From: Hyperoodon ampullatus
Lineage: Eukaryota; Chordata; Mammalia; Artiodactyla; Ziphiidae
DNA: 64,000 nucleotides
Reading direction: 5' to 3'
Assembly: GCA_949752795.1 (NCBI GenBank)
Contig: OX457062.1
Coordinates: forward strand, 94,477,777 to 94,541,776
The notes beneath the pieces are model-generated. The model searched no databases. It saw nothing but the letters and a program-made list of their open reading frames with translations, and had not been told where the DNA came from. The translations under genes and the position numbers were made by a program. Every line of letters starts with the position of its first letter. The stretch's first letter is position 1. This document shows, in pieces, positions 9,945 to 20,165 of the stretch.

Positions 9945-10162
9945 TATTTTTTTTTTTTTTTTTTTTTTTTGCAGTATGCAGGCCTCTCACTGTTGTGGCC
10001 TCTCCCGTTGTGGAGCACAGGCTCCAGACGCGCAGGCTCAGCGGCCATAGCTCACGGGCCCAGCCGCTCCACGGCATGTGGGATCTTCCTGGACCGGGGC
10101 AGGAACCCGTGTCCCCTGCATCGGCAGGCAGACTCTCAACCACTGCGCCACCAGGGAAGCCC
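9945..10162 (-). mobile_element. CHR-type SINE, minus strand
   Basis: Starts with a run of about 23 Ts (the A tail on the other strand), then the reversed CHR body and head, ending 'ccaccagggaagccc'. No clear TSD was found. It lies about 58 bp from the plus-strand SINE at 9631-9887, forming an inverted pair. Confidence 0.95.
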
Positions 10163-10179
10163 CTCCCCCCCACTTTTGT

Positions 10180-10475
10180 ATCTTTGCTCCAACGCCACCT
10201 CTTCAGAGACAGCTTCCCTGAGCCCCTATACTGCACAGAACTTTCCCATGGTCAGTTTTTATCCCCCTTATCTTTCTCTACTCTTCTTCATAGAACTTAT
10301 CACCACCTGACATATAATTATTTACTTCTTTATTGTCTTTTCCCCTCAGCCACCCAACTAGAAGGTAAACCCCATCACGAAGAGTCTATTTATATCATTC
10401 ATTTCTGTATCCCTGACACTTAGAACAGTGCCTGGAACATAATGGGTGCTAAAGAAACATTTGTTGAATGAATGG
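10180..10475 (+). repeat. L2 LINE 3' end
   Basis: Well-preserved L2 tail in forward orientation: 'cgccacctcttcagagacag', 'catagaacttatcaccacct', 'ctagaaggtaaaccccatca', 'agaacagtgcctggaacata', ending 'aacatttgttgaatgaatgg'. Confidence 0.9.
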
Positions 10476-10499
10476 CTAAATTTGTGTTTTTAAGGGTTC

Positions 10500-10935
10500 A
10501 TGTTGGGTGGAAAAAGAAATGGAGAGAGATAGCCTTGGGGACAATGAGTGATTCTGGGAGGTTCATGTATTACCCAGGAAGGCAAATATGGGGATGATGG
10601 AGAAGAGAGGATGCCTTCAAGGAAAACACTGAGATGCAGAGTTGGCAGGACTTAGGGGTTGACAGATGCAGGGGAGGGGGTGAGGAAAAGGAGGGATCCA
10701 GGATGGCTCTCCAGGTCCTGACTCGAAGGACCACGTAGTTGTTAGTTCCTCTGACCAAGAAAGGAAAGCAGGAGGTCAAACATGTTTAGAGGAAAGATAA
10801 TGAGTTGGTTTTAGAAATGCTGAGGTTGAGATGACAGTGGACCTCCAGGAGGAGGCGGCCAACAGGCAGCTGGATATACAGGTTGGAATCTCAGCAGTGT
10901 GATCAGTGCCAGAAATGTAAATAATCTGGGTCAAT
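10500..10935 (-). repeat. Probable L2-type repeat, upstream part, reversed
   Basis: 'gagttggcaggacttagggg', 'ggagggatccaggatggctc' and 'ggcagctggatatacaggtt' match a dispersed mammalian repeat usually seen next to reversed L2 ends. Family assignment is tentative. ORFs across it are not coding. Confidence 0.5.
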
Positions 10936-10973
10936 CACACAATGACAGCATTTAAAATAACTGGTGTGTACGG

Positions 10974-11170
10974 GGGTTTCCCTGGTGGTGCAGTGGTTGA
11001 GAGTCCGCCTGCCGATGCAGGGGACACGGGTTCGTGCCCCGGTCCGGGAAGATCCCACATGCCGCGGAGCGGCTGGGCCCATGAGCCGTGGCCACTGAGC
11101 CTGCATGTCCGGAGCCTGTGCTCCACAACGGGAGAGGCCACAGCAGTGAAAGACCTGTGTACCACAAAAA

Positions 11171-11201
<31 letters not shown>

Positions 11202-11240
11202 CACACAAAACTAATAAAAATAAATAAATAAATAAAAATA
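10974..11240 (+). mobile_element. CHR-type SINE with A tail extended by (CA)n
   Basis: Near-complete CHR SINE with tRNA-like head. Its A tail (22 As, 11166-11187) runs into (CA)n at 11188-11206 and then AAAT-rich sequence up to about 11240. Tail-seeded microsatellites are common at SINE 3' ends. No convincing TSD was found. Confidence 0.93.
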
Positions 11241-11387
11241 AGGTTGGAAAACACAGGGCTTGGGAAAGGACCTCTTTGTCCAGGAAAGTCTGGTTTGGAG
11301 CCTTCTAGAGAGGCAGAGTGGCAGCACAGAGAGCCTTGTCTGTCTTAACAAGACAGACACACAAGCAGATGAACGGACAGAGAATCT

Positions 11388-11560
11388 AGTAGTCGTGGTA
11401 AGAACATGAGCTACGAAGGCAAGGCACTGAGTTTGTACCTGGCTCGGTTGCTAACTGGCTGTGTGACGTTGGGCAAATCATCTAATCTCTCACTGCTTCA
11501 GTTTCTTCTTCTATAAAACGGAGATGATAACACATGTGAAGTGCCTGGTGCCATGAGCTT
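11388..11560 (+). repeat. MIR SINE
   Basis: 'gctaactggctgtgtgacgt', then 'tgggcaaatcatctaatctc', then 'cttcagtttcttcttctata' are the canonical MIR core in forward orientation. The following 11561-12009 has no recognised feature. Confidence 0.85.
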
Positions 11561-12009
11561 TCAGGCAGTGGCTCCACAACCCATAACTAACTAGTGCTAA
11601 GATAGCTTCATGAGTCCACAGTCTATCTGTCATAATATGTGGACAGACAGACAGCTAGAGACAGGTGTGCCAGATGACATTTGCCACTTAGCCTATTTCC
11701 TACTTTATCAGGAAACCTACTTTAGCCACCTTTGCCTCTGAGGCAGGAAAGCAGTGAAACTGCGTGTTTCTAAACACTCAGCATTGAAAGATGGGGCAGC
11801 CAGGTGGCTGTTTAGCCCTTGGGAATGGAGAGGACGGCAGGAAATTGTAAATACCATGTATCCAAACTGCCATCTTCTCTCCAGGACTTTGGCTCAAAGC
11901 CCTCCTAATAGAGGGCTTTAGGATCCAACAGGAAAACATGGGGATTTTGACCAGGCTCTCTTCCCCACACATCCCCTTCCATCCCATGGCAGAGATGCTA
12001 GTTTTCCTT

Positions 12010-12455
12010 CCAGTATTCATGTTGCACTTCTTCCAAAGCAGGAGAATGTTCCTGGGCACATGGCCACCCAGAGTAAAGACTTCATAACCCAGTCTCCCTT
12101 GCAGTGAAGTGTGACTAAGTTCTGCCCAATGGCAGAAGTATTGTCTGGCTGCTTCCAGGAGCCTTCCCTAAAATATGGCTGCCCCCTTAGCCCTTTTCTT
12201 ATTTGCCCCTTTCTCCACAAAACCACCGGGAACATGGCTCTGATGGTGGTCATCTCAGATAGTGAAGACAAGGGCCGCAGCATAAGGATAGCAGAAGAGC
12301 AAGTTGGAAGGATCATGGAGTCCTGAGGAGTGTATGGACCAAAGTTTCCATCTCTGACATTCCCCAGCAGTTTCCAGATTTTCACGTGAGAGAAAAATAA
12401 AGTCCTATCTTAGCCACTGGTTTTTTGGTCACTGGTAGCTGAATTCAATCCCAAC
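12010..12455 (+). repeat. Old mammalian interspersed repeat, class unresolved
   Basis: 'gcacatggccacccagagta', 'ccagtctcccttgcagtgaa', 'tgtgactaagttctgcccaa' and 'gagagaaaaataaagtccta' followed by 'cttagccactggttttttgg' form a pattern repeated across mammalian genomes, ending like an LTR or transposon 3' end. I cannot name the family. The two ORFs over it (71 and 122 codons) are not coding. Confidence 0.5.
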
Positions 12456-12599
12456 AGAAGCTCAGCCCCTCAGGCAGCTCAGCTTCCAGCGTCACTTTCT
12501 ATAGCAATCTCGACTGTTCCTAATTCAGGTGGGTGAACAGAAAGAGGAGGTATGGATTCTGACCCCCAGCCTCCATCTGGCCAGAAACTTCACTGGAAT

Positions 12600-13010
12600 A
12601 ATAACAGCAACCTGTACGGTGCCCTATTATTTACAATGTGCTTTCTCAAACATAAGCTCATTAGATTCTCTCAGAAACACTGAGAGGTAGCCTGCCCTGG
12701 TATTTCTATACCCTCAATTTTCAAAGATAAGGAAACTTAGGCCAAGGAGTCTAAATATTTTGCATACATCACACAGTTAATAAGGAGCAGAAGGCTTCCC
12801 TGGTGGCGCAGTGGTTGAGAGTCCGCCTGCCGATGCAGGGGACGTGGGTTCATGCCCCGGTCCGGGAAGATCCCACATACCACGGAGCGGCTGGGCCCGT
12901 GAGCCATGGCCGCTGAGCCTGCGCGTCCGGAGCCTGTGCTCCACAACGGGAGAGGCCACAACAGTGAGAGGCCCGCGTACCCAAATCTTCTAACCCCAAT
13001 CTCAGAGGTC
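12600..13010 (-). repeat. MIR SINE split by a CHR SINE
   Basis: Reversed MIR: 'tttcaaagataaggaaactt', 'aggccaaggagtctaaatat' and 'cacacagttaataaggagca' lie left of the CHR insertion. 'cccaaatcttctaaccccaa' lies on the right and completes the MIR 'acccaaatcttctgactcc' zone. Confidence 0.75.
12793..12981 (+). mobile_element. CHR-type SINE lacking an A tail
   Basis: Head through 'gtgagaggcccgcgtacc' is present and close to consensus, but the A tail is missing and no target-site duplication is visible. It sits inside a MIR. Either the tail and 3' duplication were deleted or integration was atypical. Confidence 0.93.
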
Positions 13011-13084
13011 TTTCCAGAACACAGGCTGCCAGTCTGCGGCTGGTCCTAGCAGAAAGAACTGGGGGGATACTGGGGCACTGTACC

Positions 13085-13622
13085 CCTTTTTTGCTTTTGA
13101 AAAAATAGATTTACTGTTTTAATTCCTCTAAACATTTTTCTTTCTTTTTATACTGTGGGGAAAAAAACGAAGTATGAGATGTACCCTATGAAAAGCTTTT
13201 TAAGTGTACAGTATACTATTGTTAGCTACAAGCACAGTGGTTCAGCAGCTCTCTAGAACTTGCTCATCTTGCATAACTGAAACTTTATGTACCTTGAACA
13301 ACTCCCCATTCTCCCTCCCACCCCGTCCCTGGCAACCTCCATTCTACTCTCTGCTTCTAGCAGTTTGGCTATGTTAGATGCCTCATAGAAGAGGAATTGT
13401 GGAGTATTTTTCCATCTGTGACTGGTTTATTTCATTTATCATAATGTCCTCAAGTTTCATACACATTGTCATGTATGATAGGATTTCCTTTTTTAAGGCT
13501 GCATAATATTCCATCGCAGTAATAGCTTAGCTTGGCTATTCACAATAGCCAGAATGTAGAAGCAACTTAAATGTCCACCAACAAATGAATGGATAAAGAA
13601 AAGGTAATGTGTACATACACTG
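13085..13622 (-). mobile_element. Old L1 fragment with 5' inversion
   Basis: 13085-13525 is L1 3' sequence in reverse orientation, ending 'ctgcataatattccatcgca'. 13533-13622 is the directly preceding L1 sequence in forward orientation ('caatagccagaatgtagaag', 'gtccaccaacaaatgaatgg', ending 'gtacatacactggg'). In the L1 consensus these two pieces abut, so the fragment carries a twin-priming type inversion. Confidence 0.8.
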
Positions 13623-13754
13623 GGGGGGACTGTTTAACCAAGCCCAGGTGGCACATCAGACCCCTGAACAGGGCACCTGCCTCATGCCTCTCTAGGTTAT
13701 CACAGGCCAGAGAGAACTTCCAAGGATGCCCAAGGGAGATTTCATCCAGCGGTT

Positions 13755-14560
13755 CATCCAAGTGTTTGTCATTTATGGCAAGGCACCTTGCTAGATATTG
13801 CTTGGGAAACAACATGGTGAGTAGGTTATGGAGTGAGAGTGAGAATACCATTTGCAGCGCAAGGCAGAAAGCAATTTGTGCCATTGAAGAGGTAAAAGAC
13901 AAAGTTCAGAGCAATCCAAATGAGCCAGTATCTTTCATCCACTATGTGATAGGCTCTGTTCTAGGCACTGAGAACATGGAGGTGAAAAGACAACACAGAT
14001 CCTACCTCCTGGGCTTTCCATCTAAAGAGTCAATGGACCCCAGAGGAGTCAGCTTTGAAGCCTGGGAAATACCTGGATGTGTGCAGATAGGTCTGGGGTA
14101 AAAGATACAAAGACAAGGACACCTGTGCAGGATTCAAAGAAGTGTAAGCGCTTCTGAGTCAACATGAGCCCACCAGCACAAAGTTGCCCACATCAAGTGC
14201 CCAGGGCTGTGTCAGGGACAGTGCAGGCCATCAGAGTGACAGGAGTGGGGACTGGAGTGATCAAGGAGAGCTTCCTGGAGGAGGTGAGATTTGAACTGAG
14301 ACTTAACAGAACGGGTAGGATTTGAATAAGTGGAAGGGAGAGAAAGGAAGTGTTATGAGCAAGCACTGAAATGTACAGGATGGTGGTGGTCGAGGGAGGA
14401 ATGACTCATTTGGCCTCAGCCAAGGGTTCAACTGGCAGCATCAGTTTGGGCTTGAACACCAGGCTAAGGAGCTTGGGCCTTATTTCCTAGGTAGTGGGGA
14501 GCAAATGGAAATGTGCTTTGTGCACAGGAGGGAGGTGATCAAGGTGGTGTTTAAACTCCA
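13755..14560 (-). repeat. L2 LINE, long reversed fragment(s)
   Basis: 'cactatgtgataggctctgt' and 'tctaggcactgagaacatgg' mark a reversed L2 3' end. It continues through 'gagagcttcctggaggaggt', 'gatttgaactgagacttaac', then 'aggctaaggagcttgggcct'. A shorter L2-like start lies at 13755-13830. The 170-codon ORF across 13589-14101 is not coding. Confidence 0.75.
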
Positions 14561-15639
14561 AGAGACCTTTGGCTGGGTGTGGGGGAGGACTGGCTAGGGG
14601 ACAGGGGGATGACAGTCTAGGAGGCTGGGGGTGTGTACAGGTCCTCAAGGGGCAGCAGGGCTGAGTATTAAAGACAGCAGGAAGGAGGAGCCCTCAGGCC
14701 TCCGGGTGTCCCCATCAGAGAGAACATCATCCCTGGCCAGACAGCTTCCAGAGACAGGCCCGGCTTCTGCAGAATACCTGGATGTCGGCAGACAGAGGCT
14801 CCCACCCAGTGGGGAGCTGGCATTGCTCTAGCAGGCCACGTGCACACAACTCAGGCCCTCCCCTGTGTAATCAGCCCCCAGCGAGCAGACTCTTAGAGGG
14901 TTCCTGCAGGAGAGGCCAAGACCGTCTGGGGTTCCTCTTCAATACTGGGGGGTCAAGCAAAGCTCACAGCTCAAGCCCAAGAGATGTCAGGAAGGAGGGG
15001 AGTCTCCTGAGAGGGGCGGGGAGAGGGCAACTTCCTCTCTCTCAGGGACAGTCGTTCCGTTGCTCCTGCCACCCACCTGACTTCTATCTCCACCCTGAGC
15101 TCCGCTCAGAGAAGTTCATTTCCAGTTGTAAGAAGGCAAGATGTAAACAACCCAAGAGTTGCCACCAAGAGAAGTGGCCCATCCATCTCTGCCAGGAGTC
15201 CGTATGGAGAGCACTAAGGAGGGGCTGCCCCCAGTGATGGATGGTGTTTCCAGAAGTTTAACTGAGCTGGGCTTGGCCTCTTTGGGCTGATCTATGATAC
15301 GAGGACTGTTTTAAAGTATGCGGTTTTCTGGTGCTGGATTATCGAAGAGAGTTAAAATTGAAGTAGTCACTCAAAGCTCTGCCATCTGTCACAGGTGGCT
15401 AGTGGGGCTTATCCAGGTGGGCCGGGGAGTTGGGTGCTGTGCTTTAGCCCCTTAGATCCATGTCCTTCCCTGCAGCATCGGATGCTCCCATTGTCCTCTC
15501 TGGTGTTCCCAGGACATGGGCAGTTGATGAGCTGCCCTAAGCAGAAAGGGGGGGAAGCTTGGCAGGGAAGAAGGAATGCGTGTCTCATGCCCAGTGTTCA
15601 GAGGGCAAGTCATCATCTTAGCATCACAGTTTTCCTCCC
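14561..15639. other. Single-copy GC-rich stretch
   Basis: No repeat recognised. ORFs of 66-151 codons overlap and lack known domains. No splice sites with coding support. Confidence 0.4.
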
Positions 15640-15850
15640 GACAGATAAAATAATGTCATTACTAGTGTTACTCGATAACATGTGCTGAGAACCTGTCACG
15701 TGTCAGTCCTGGTTTCAGTGCTTTACCTGTAAGATCTCACCAAATCCTAACTGGTGACCCTGCAGAGCAGATACTATTCCTATCATTTTACAGAGGAGGA
15801 AGCTGAGGCTGGGAATTCGGGTGAAGGACCATGGCCAAGGTCTCGTCAAG
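15640..15850 (-). repeat. MIR SINE
   Basis: Reversed MIR: 'aacatgtgctgagaacctgt', 'ttcagtgctttacctgtaag', 'catttt-acagaggaggaagctgaggctgg' zone at about 15785-15812. Degraded but clear. Confidence 0.75.
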
Positions 15851-16024
15851 GGAAGATACAGCCAGGATTCCCATTGAGGAGTCTGGTTCTGGAGCCTGGA
15901 CACTTAGACACTCTACTCACGGCTGCAGGTGGGGGCCCTGGAGGCCATACACCCCTGCACACACGTGCACTCATGCAGACATGCACGTACACACACAGCT
16001 CCCTCCTCTTTCTTTCTAGCCCTG

Positions 16025-16074
16025 CCCAGCCCCTTCGCAGCCTCCCCAGCCCCTTCGCAGCCTCCCCAGCCCCA
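16025..16074 (+). repeat. 20-bp tandem repeat, 2.5 copies
   Basis: The 20-mer CCCAGCCCCTTCGCAGCCTC is repeated exactly at 16025-16044 and 16045-16064, followed by a half copy to 16074. It lies in C-rich sequence. The ORFs through it show the repeat in translation and are not supported as genes. Confidence 0.95.
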
Positions 16075-17749
16075 TGCCCGCCCGTCGCACCTTCAGTGTC
16101 CTCCAGGGCCACAGCGCCTCCCCGCGCCCAGGCTGGGCGACTGCCCCCAGGAGTCGCTGCCCCCTCCCCTTCTCATCCAGCTCCCAGCATCATGCTTCCC
16201 TTCCTCTTCACCGGCAACTGTCACATTTGTATTTATTTAACGTCTGCCTTCTTGCTGAGCTCTAAACGCCAAGAAGTCCAGGCATCCTCACGTGGGGCTT
16301 GTGCAGGGAAGCTGGTGATGCTGCGGCAGCTCCCTTGATGAATCCCACTCCCCTCCCCCAGCCTGCGCTGACCTTGGCCACAGATAAGATGGACAGTGCT
16401 GGTGGGTTATGGCCTCTGAGGAGTCCCTGGGCCCAGGGTGGTCTCCGTCTGCTTCAGACAGTAAGATCAGGCCCCGCGAGCAGGCACAGCCTCTCCTCCT
16501 CTCCGTCCGCACTCACGTCAAACAGCACTCCATCAGGAGCGTGAAGTACTAATGGGGGATTAGCCACTGGCTGCTCGTCCTCCCACCAGGACTGCAGCCC
16601 AGTAACTGTGATGGGGCCAGGGGAAGGCTGGGGCTGGCAGGGGGGCAGCCGAGGCTTGGCCTTGGCCAAGTTGTGCAGATTAAGGGACTGGTGAGTTGGA
16701 TGGGACCTCAAGCCCATGTTCCTGGCTTGGAGCAGGACATGACGCACCAACACCTGACAGAGGCTGTGCCCTTGGGTGAGGATGGGGACAGCTACGACCC
16801 CTACGTAATCTCCACCAGTCTCCAAATCGCAGCAACAATACGTGTTCTCTGGTGTGGGCAACTGACATTTCTCAATCTTATGTAAAGCATGTGAATAAGG
16901 GCATTTCTAATAAAAAAATCTATTTTTGTAGTTTTATAACAAACAATCTCTGTAAAAACAGTGCACATTGCCCGAGATGCATGTGTCGCTTGAGACAGGA
17001 CAAGTGGTCCAGCCCTCCCCAGCCCCACCCAGCTTAACCAGGTGGCAGCCCCAAGTCCCCCTCCCATGGAGACCCTGGACGGGAGCTCAGGGACCCCCTC
17101 TCTGTCCTCTGGGAGAAAGGGCAGCTCAGGTGAGCATCTACTACTTCCTCTCGCTGTGCTGACAGTTGCCTCTCTGGGTCTCTAGGTCCCAGAGCACCGC
17201 CCGCTTCCTGCTTCATGACACAAAACACTCTCGGGCAATGGTTCATTACCCATCTCCCCATCATGCTGTAACCTCAGCGCTGTGTCCTGTGCGCCCTTCC
17301 CCGGTGCTCAGCACAGGACAACGGTCCCATGAATGTTTGATGGCCGCCCACACTCCCATCGCTCCCCCTGTTGATTCCAGCATGTCTCTGAGTTCTCTTT
17401 CTCCACTGCTCCAGCTCTGCTCTCTTCTCCCACTCCTTCCCGCCTCTCTCATTTCTGCCCTGCCGGCCTTACTCTCTGTTTTTTTCTGCCTGTCTGTTCC
17501 TAGCCCCTCTTTTACCTCCCACTCCAAGTCCCTCCTCCCATCTTCCTGCCTGATTTGGTCTAGAGATGACTATTTGGTCAAGATGATGAATGGGTCATAA
17601 AAGAAATATGAGCTGCTAATTGGAAACTTTCATTTGCAACTAATTTTCAAAATAAAAAATATAAAAGCATTGCAAAAAAACCCCAGAGAAGGTTGAAAAC
17701 AAATTCGAAATCTTTAAAAAGAGGGAGGGGAGCCCAAATTGAAAAATTC
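16075..17749. other. Single-copy stretch, pyrimidine-rich at 17390-17540
   Basis: Nothing recognised as a gene. 17390-17540 is strongly C/T-rich. ORFs in several frames overlap without known motifs. Confidence 0.4.
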
Positions 17750-17934
17750 CAGATCTTTTTTCTTAATAGTTTCTTTTATAGTTTTGTTTTTAGTTGTTTA
17801 TGCTTTTTATCTTATTACAAAAAATGCACATTACAGAAAATGCAGACAAGCAAAAAGAACATAAAGAACAATTATAAACCCACCCATTCAGACACAACCC
17901 CTGAGAACATCTTGGTACATGCACTTCTGGATTC

Positions 17935-17936
<2 letters not shown>

Positions 17937-17974
<38 letters not shown>
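17937..17974 (+). repeat. (TG)19 microsatellite
   Basis: Nineteen uninterrupted TG units. Alternating purine-pyrimidine sequence with Z-DNA potential; likely length-polymorphic. Confidence 0.98.
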
Positions 17975-17976
<2 letters not shown>

Positions 17977-18120
17977 AGATCAGGCAAATTTTACCACTTC
18001 CCAAAGAAAGTTCCAGAACTTTAGTCCCTTGTGCTGTAAAACAAGAACATTAACAGCAACAAAAAACCTGGTCAAAATTTGAAAAGTATTACATATTGTG
18101 TTTTCTTCTTGGAGCCTCTT

Positions 18121-18148
18121 AATATTCATTATAATGAATATTCATTAT
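18121..18148. repeat. Two overlapping perfect palindromes
   Basis: 18121-18142 (centre between 18131 and 18132) is a perfect 22-bp palindrome. 18131-18148 is a perfect 18-bp palindrome sharing 12 bp with it. Both are built from ATTCATTA/TAATGAAT units and contain ATGAATATTCAT, a POU-dimer-like inverted motif. Confidence 0.95.
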
Positions 18149-18307
18149 GACAGTTATCATAAATGAATTGGAAGCTCTGGGGAGATGCACAGTTAAGAAA
18201 TCTATTTTAACTTTGTTGTTCTCTAAACTCTTTGACGTCAGAGTTCTCTTTTCCTCTGGCAGCTATTAATATGTGTTTCTGAGAAAACATTTTGCCAAAT
18301 AATGAGA

Positions 18308-18383
18308 GATAAATATCTATGCATCTTCAGATTCAGTTTACAAAAGATAAATATCTATGCATCTTCAGATTCAGTTTACAAAA
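18308..18383 (+). repeat. Perfect 38-bp tandem duplication
   Basis: 18308-18345 and 18346-18383 are identical over all 38 bp (unit begins GATAAATATCTATGCATC and ends TTTACAAAA). No drift between the copies indicates a recent event. Confidence 0.98.
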
Positions 18384-18477
18384 ATAAAATCTTATCATAT
18401 ATTCTGTTTTGTAATATTAGACATGTTTCCAACTAATCTCTGTGATTGGATGTTTAGGTTATTTCCAACTTTTTATT

Positions 18478-18567
18478 ACCATTTATATTACCCTAAATAA
18501 TACAGAATAGGAAGAATAGGCTGAATGTGAATTAGAAATAAAAGACACAAAAGGAAATAACTCAAAT
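18478..18567 (+). repeat. 90-bp dispersed direct repeat, copy 1
   Basis: Matches 19577-19666 with 3 mismatches in 90 positions. Its left part continues an old L1 consensus across the boundary ('ggttatttccaactttttatt'), so this appears to be the source copy. Confidence 0.95.
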
Positions 18568-18654
18568 ATGAAAAGTAGATAAAAATGTTTAAAAACATAG
18601 ACGGCAAAACCATCCCCATGGTACAGCAAAATTTCCAATCTAGTTATAAAACCC

Positions 18655-19150
18655 CTTATTTAACCAATATTTACTGAGTGCCCACTATGTACCAGGCTGT
18701 ACGGGAGGTTCTGGGGATGTGGTAAGTCAGATGGACAGACCCTGTTCCTGTGGGGATCACATGTAAGTGGAGGAAAGAGAGAAAACTGATTAAACAGTGG
18801 CAGGAGATGAATGCATGACAACAGATGAGGGAGGAGGATGGCTGGGTGGGGGCCATTTTAAATGGGGTTTTCAAAAAAGGCCTGGCTGAGAGGGTAACAT
18901 CCCAGCAGAGGCCTTGAGGGATGTGCAGGAGCCGGCCACGCAGACATCTAGGGGAAGAGTGGTCCAGGCAGGTGGAGGGCATATGCAGAGCCCCTGAGGT
19001 GCCAGTGAGTCTGGCCTTGCCCCTCCAAAGACTCATTAGTCCTGGGGCCCCTGGGACCCATGATGGGGAGGGGCTTATCTGGATGTGCTGCTGTCATGGC
19101 AGTGGGGAGGTAGGGGCTAGGCTGGAGCATCTTTATTGGGGGGCTAGCAC
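18655..19150 (-). repeat. L2 LINE 3' fragment
   Basis: Reversed L2: 'tttactgagtgcccactatg' with 'taccaggctgtacgggaggt', then 'gaccctgttcctgtggggat', 'ggcctggctgagagggtaac', 'tgcagagcccctgaggtgcc'. Sequence at 19151-19576 has no recognised feature. Confidence 0.75.
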
Positions 19151-19576
19151 AGGGCGCATCTGTAGCACCCCAAACTGTTAGGGAGTGAAAACAGTTCTAT
19201 TTGACCAGTTTAATTGTTTTAACCAGATTTTTGTCAGTATCAGTGCGCTTTCAACTAACCTACCCAGTGTTTCTCCCCATCCAGCCCATCACTTTTTTCC
19301 CCGAAGGCCAAAGATGCTGTGTCCATGCTAAGTGCCTGAGATCAAAGCCTCTCCCTTCCCTGCAAGCTGCTCTGGTGAGCATGGGCTCTGGCTGCCTCTG
19401 TCTGCTCCGGCTGGGCTGTTCCAGCCCTTTACATCAGCTCTGAGCTGGGATAGGGGAAAAAGAAGGGGCCAGTCATGAGAGTAGGGCAGAGCCCACAAGA
19501 AATACCTGCATCTAGGAGATCTTCCAAGTAAATCCTCCCAAGCAGACACGGCTTTTCTGCAAGTTGTGTGAGAACG

Positions 19577-19666
19577 ACCATTTATATTACTCTAAATAGT
19601 ACAGAATAGGAAGAATAGGCTGAATGTGAATTAGAAATAAAAGGCACAAAAGGAAATAACTCAAAT
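19577..19666 (+). repeat. 90-bp dispersed direct repeat, copy 2
   Basis: 97% identical to 18478-18567, same orientation, 1.1 kb away. Flanks on both sides differ from copy 1, and there are no A tail or TSD features, so retrotransposition is not indicated. Followed by a purine-rich stretch to about 19830. Confidence 0.95.
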
Positions 19667-19934
19667 CTTCCAAAGGAATACAGTAAGATAGAGGCAAAAC
19701 ATGGGGAAAAAACAAAGGAGACAATGGCAGAAAGGGAGGTATAGACACTGAGAGACACACAGAAACAGAGAGATTGACTGAAAGGAAAAAGGAAACAAGA
19801 AGGAAGGTAGAGAGACCAAGGACGAGGATGGGTGAAGGGGCTGTGGTGGCCCGCTGTGGGAGGGACACAGATATGGGATGCAGACACCTTTAGGGATGAG
19901 AAGTCTAAAGAGCTTAGGGACGGCCCTTAGACAA

Positions 19935-20165
19935 AGATGACTTAATGAGGTTAAGGAAACAAACTGCCTGAGTTCACATCTGGGTTCTGCCACTTCAAGG
20001 CTGTGTGACATTGGGCTAGTTCCATCACCTCTCTGAAACTGTTTCCTCCTCTTTAAAATGGACATAACATTTGTTGTGTGTGGTTCAAATGAGACAAAGC
20101 ACGTATGGCGCTGAGCACAGTGACTGGCACACAGTAAGCCGACTGTATGTAGTAATAACCGTCTG
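19935..20165 (+). repeat. MIR SINE
   Basis: 'ctgggttctgccacttcaag', 'gctgtgtgacattgggctag' and 'cacctctctgaaactgtttc' followed by 'tcctctttaaaatggacata', ending 'gtgactggcacacagtaagc', is a nearly complete MIR. Confidence 0.9.

Larger units (their letters stand above)
17750..18570 (-). mobile_element. Old L1 (L1M-type) fragment with inserted microsatellite
   Basis: Reversed L1 3' sequence: 'gaaaatgcagacaagcaaaa', then 'gttatttccaactttttatt'. It has drifted heavily and contains the (TG)19 tract at 17937-17974, the overlapping palindromes at 18121-18148 and the tandem duplication at 18308-18383. Family inferred from fragments of consensus. Confidence 0.5.

Noticed and set aside
9575..10423. 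Multiple ORFs repeating the same Pro/Ser/Arg-rich peptide seen elsewhere in the window
   Set aside because: They are translations of CHR SINEs in different frames.
16025..16150. CpG island promoter around the C-rich tandem repeat
   Set aside because: CpG density is raised only over about 100 bp and no start site or exon follows.
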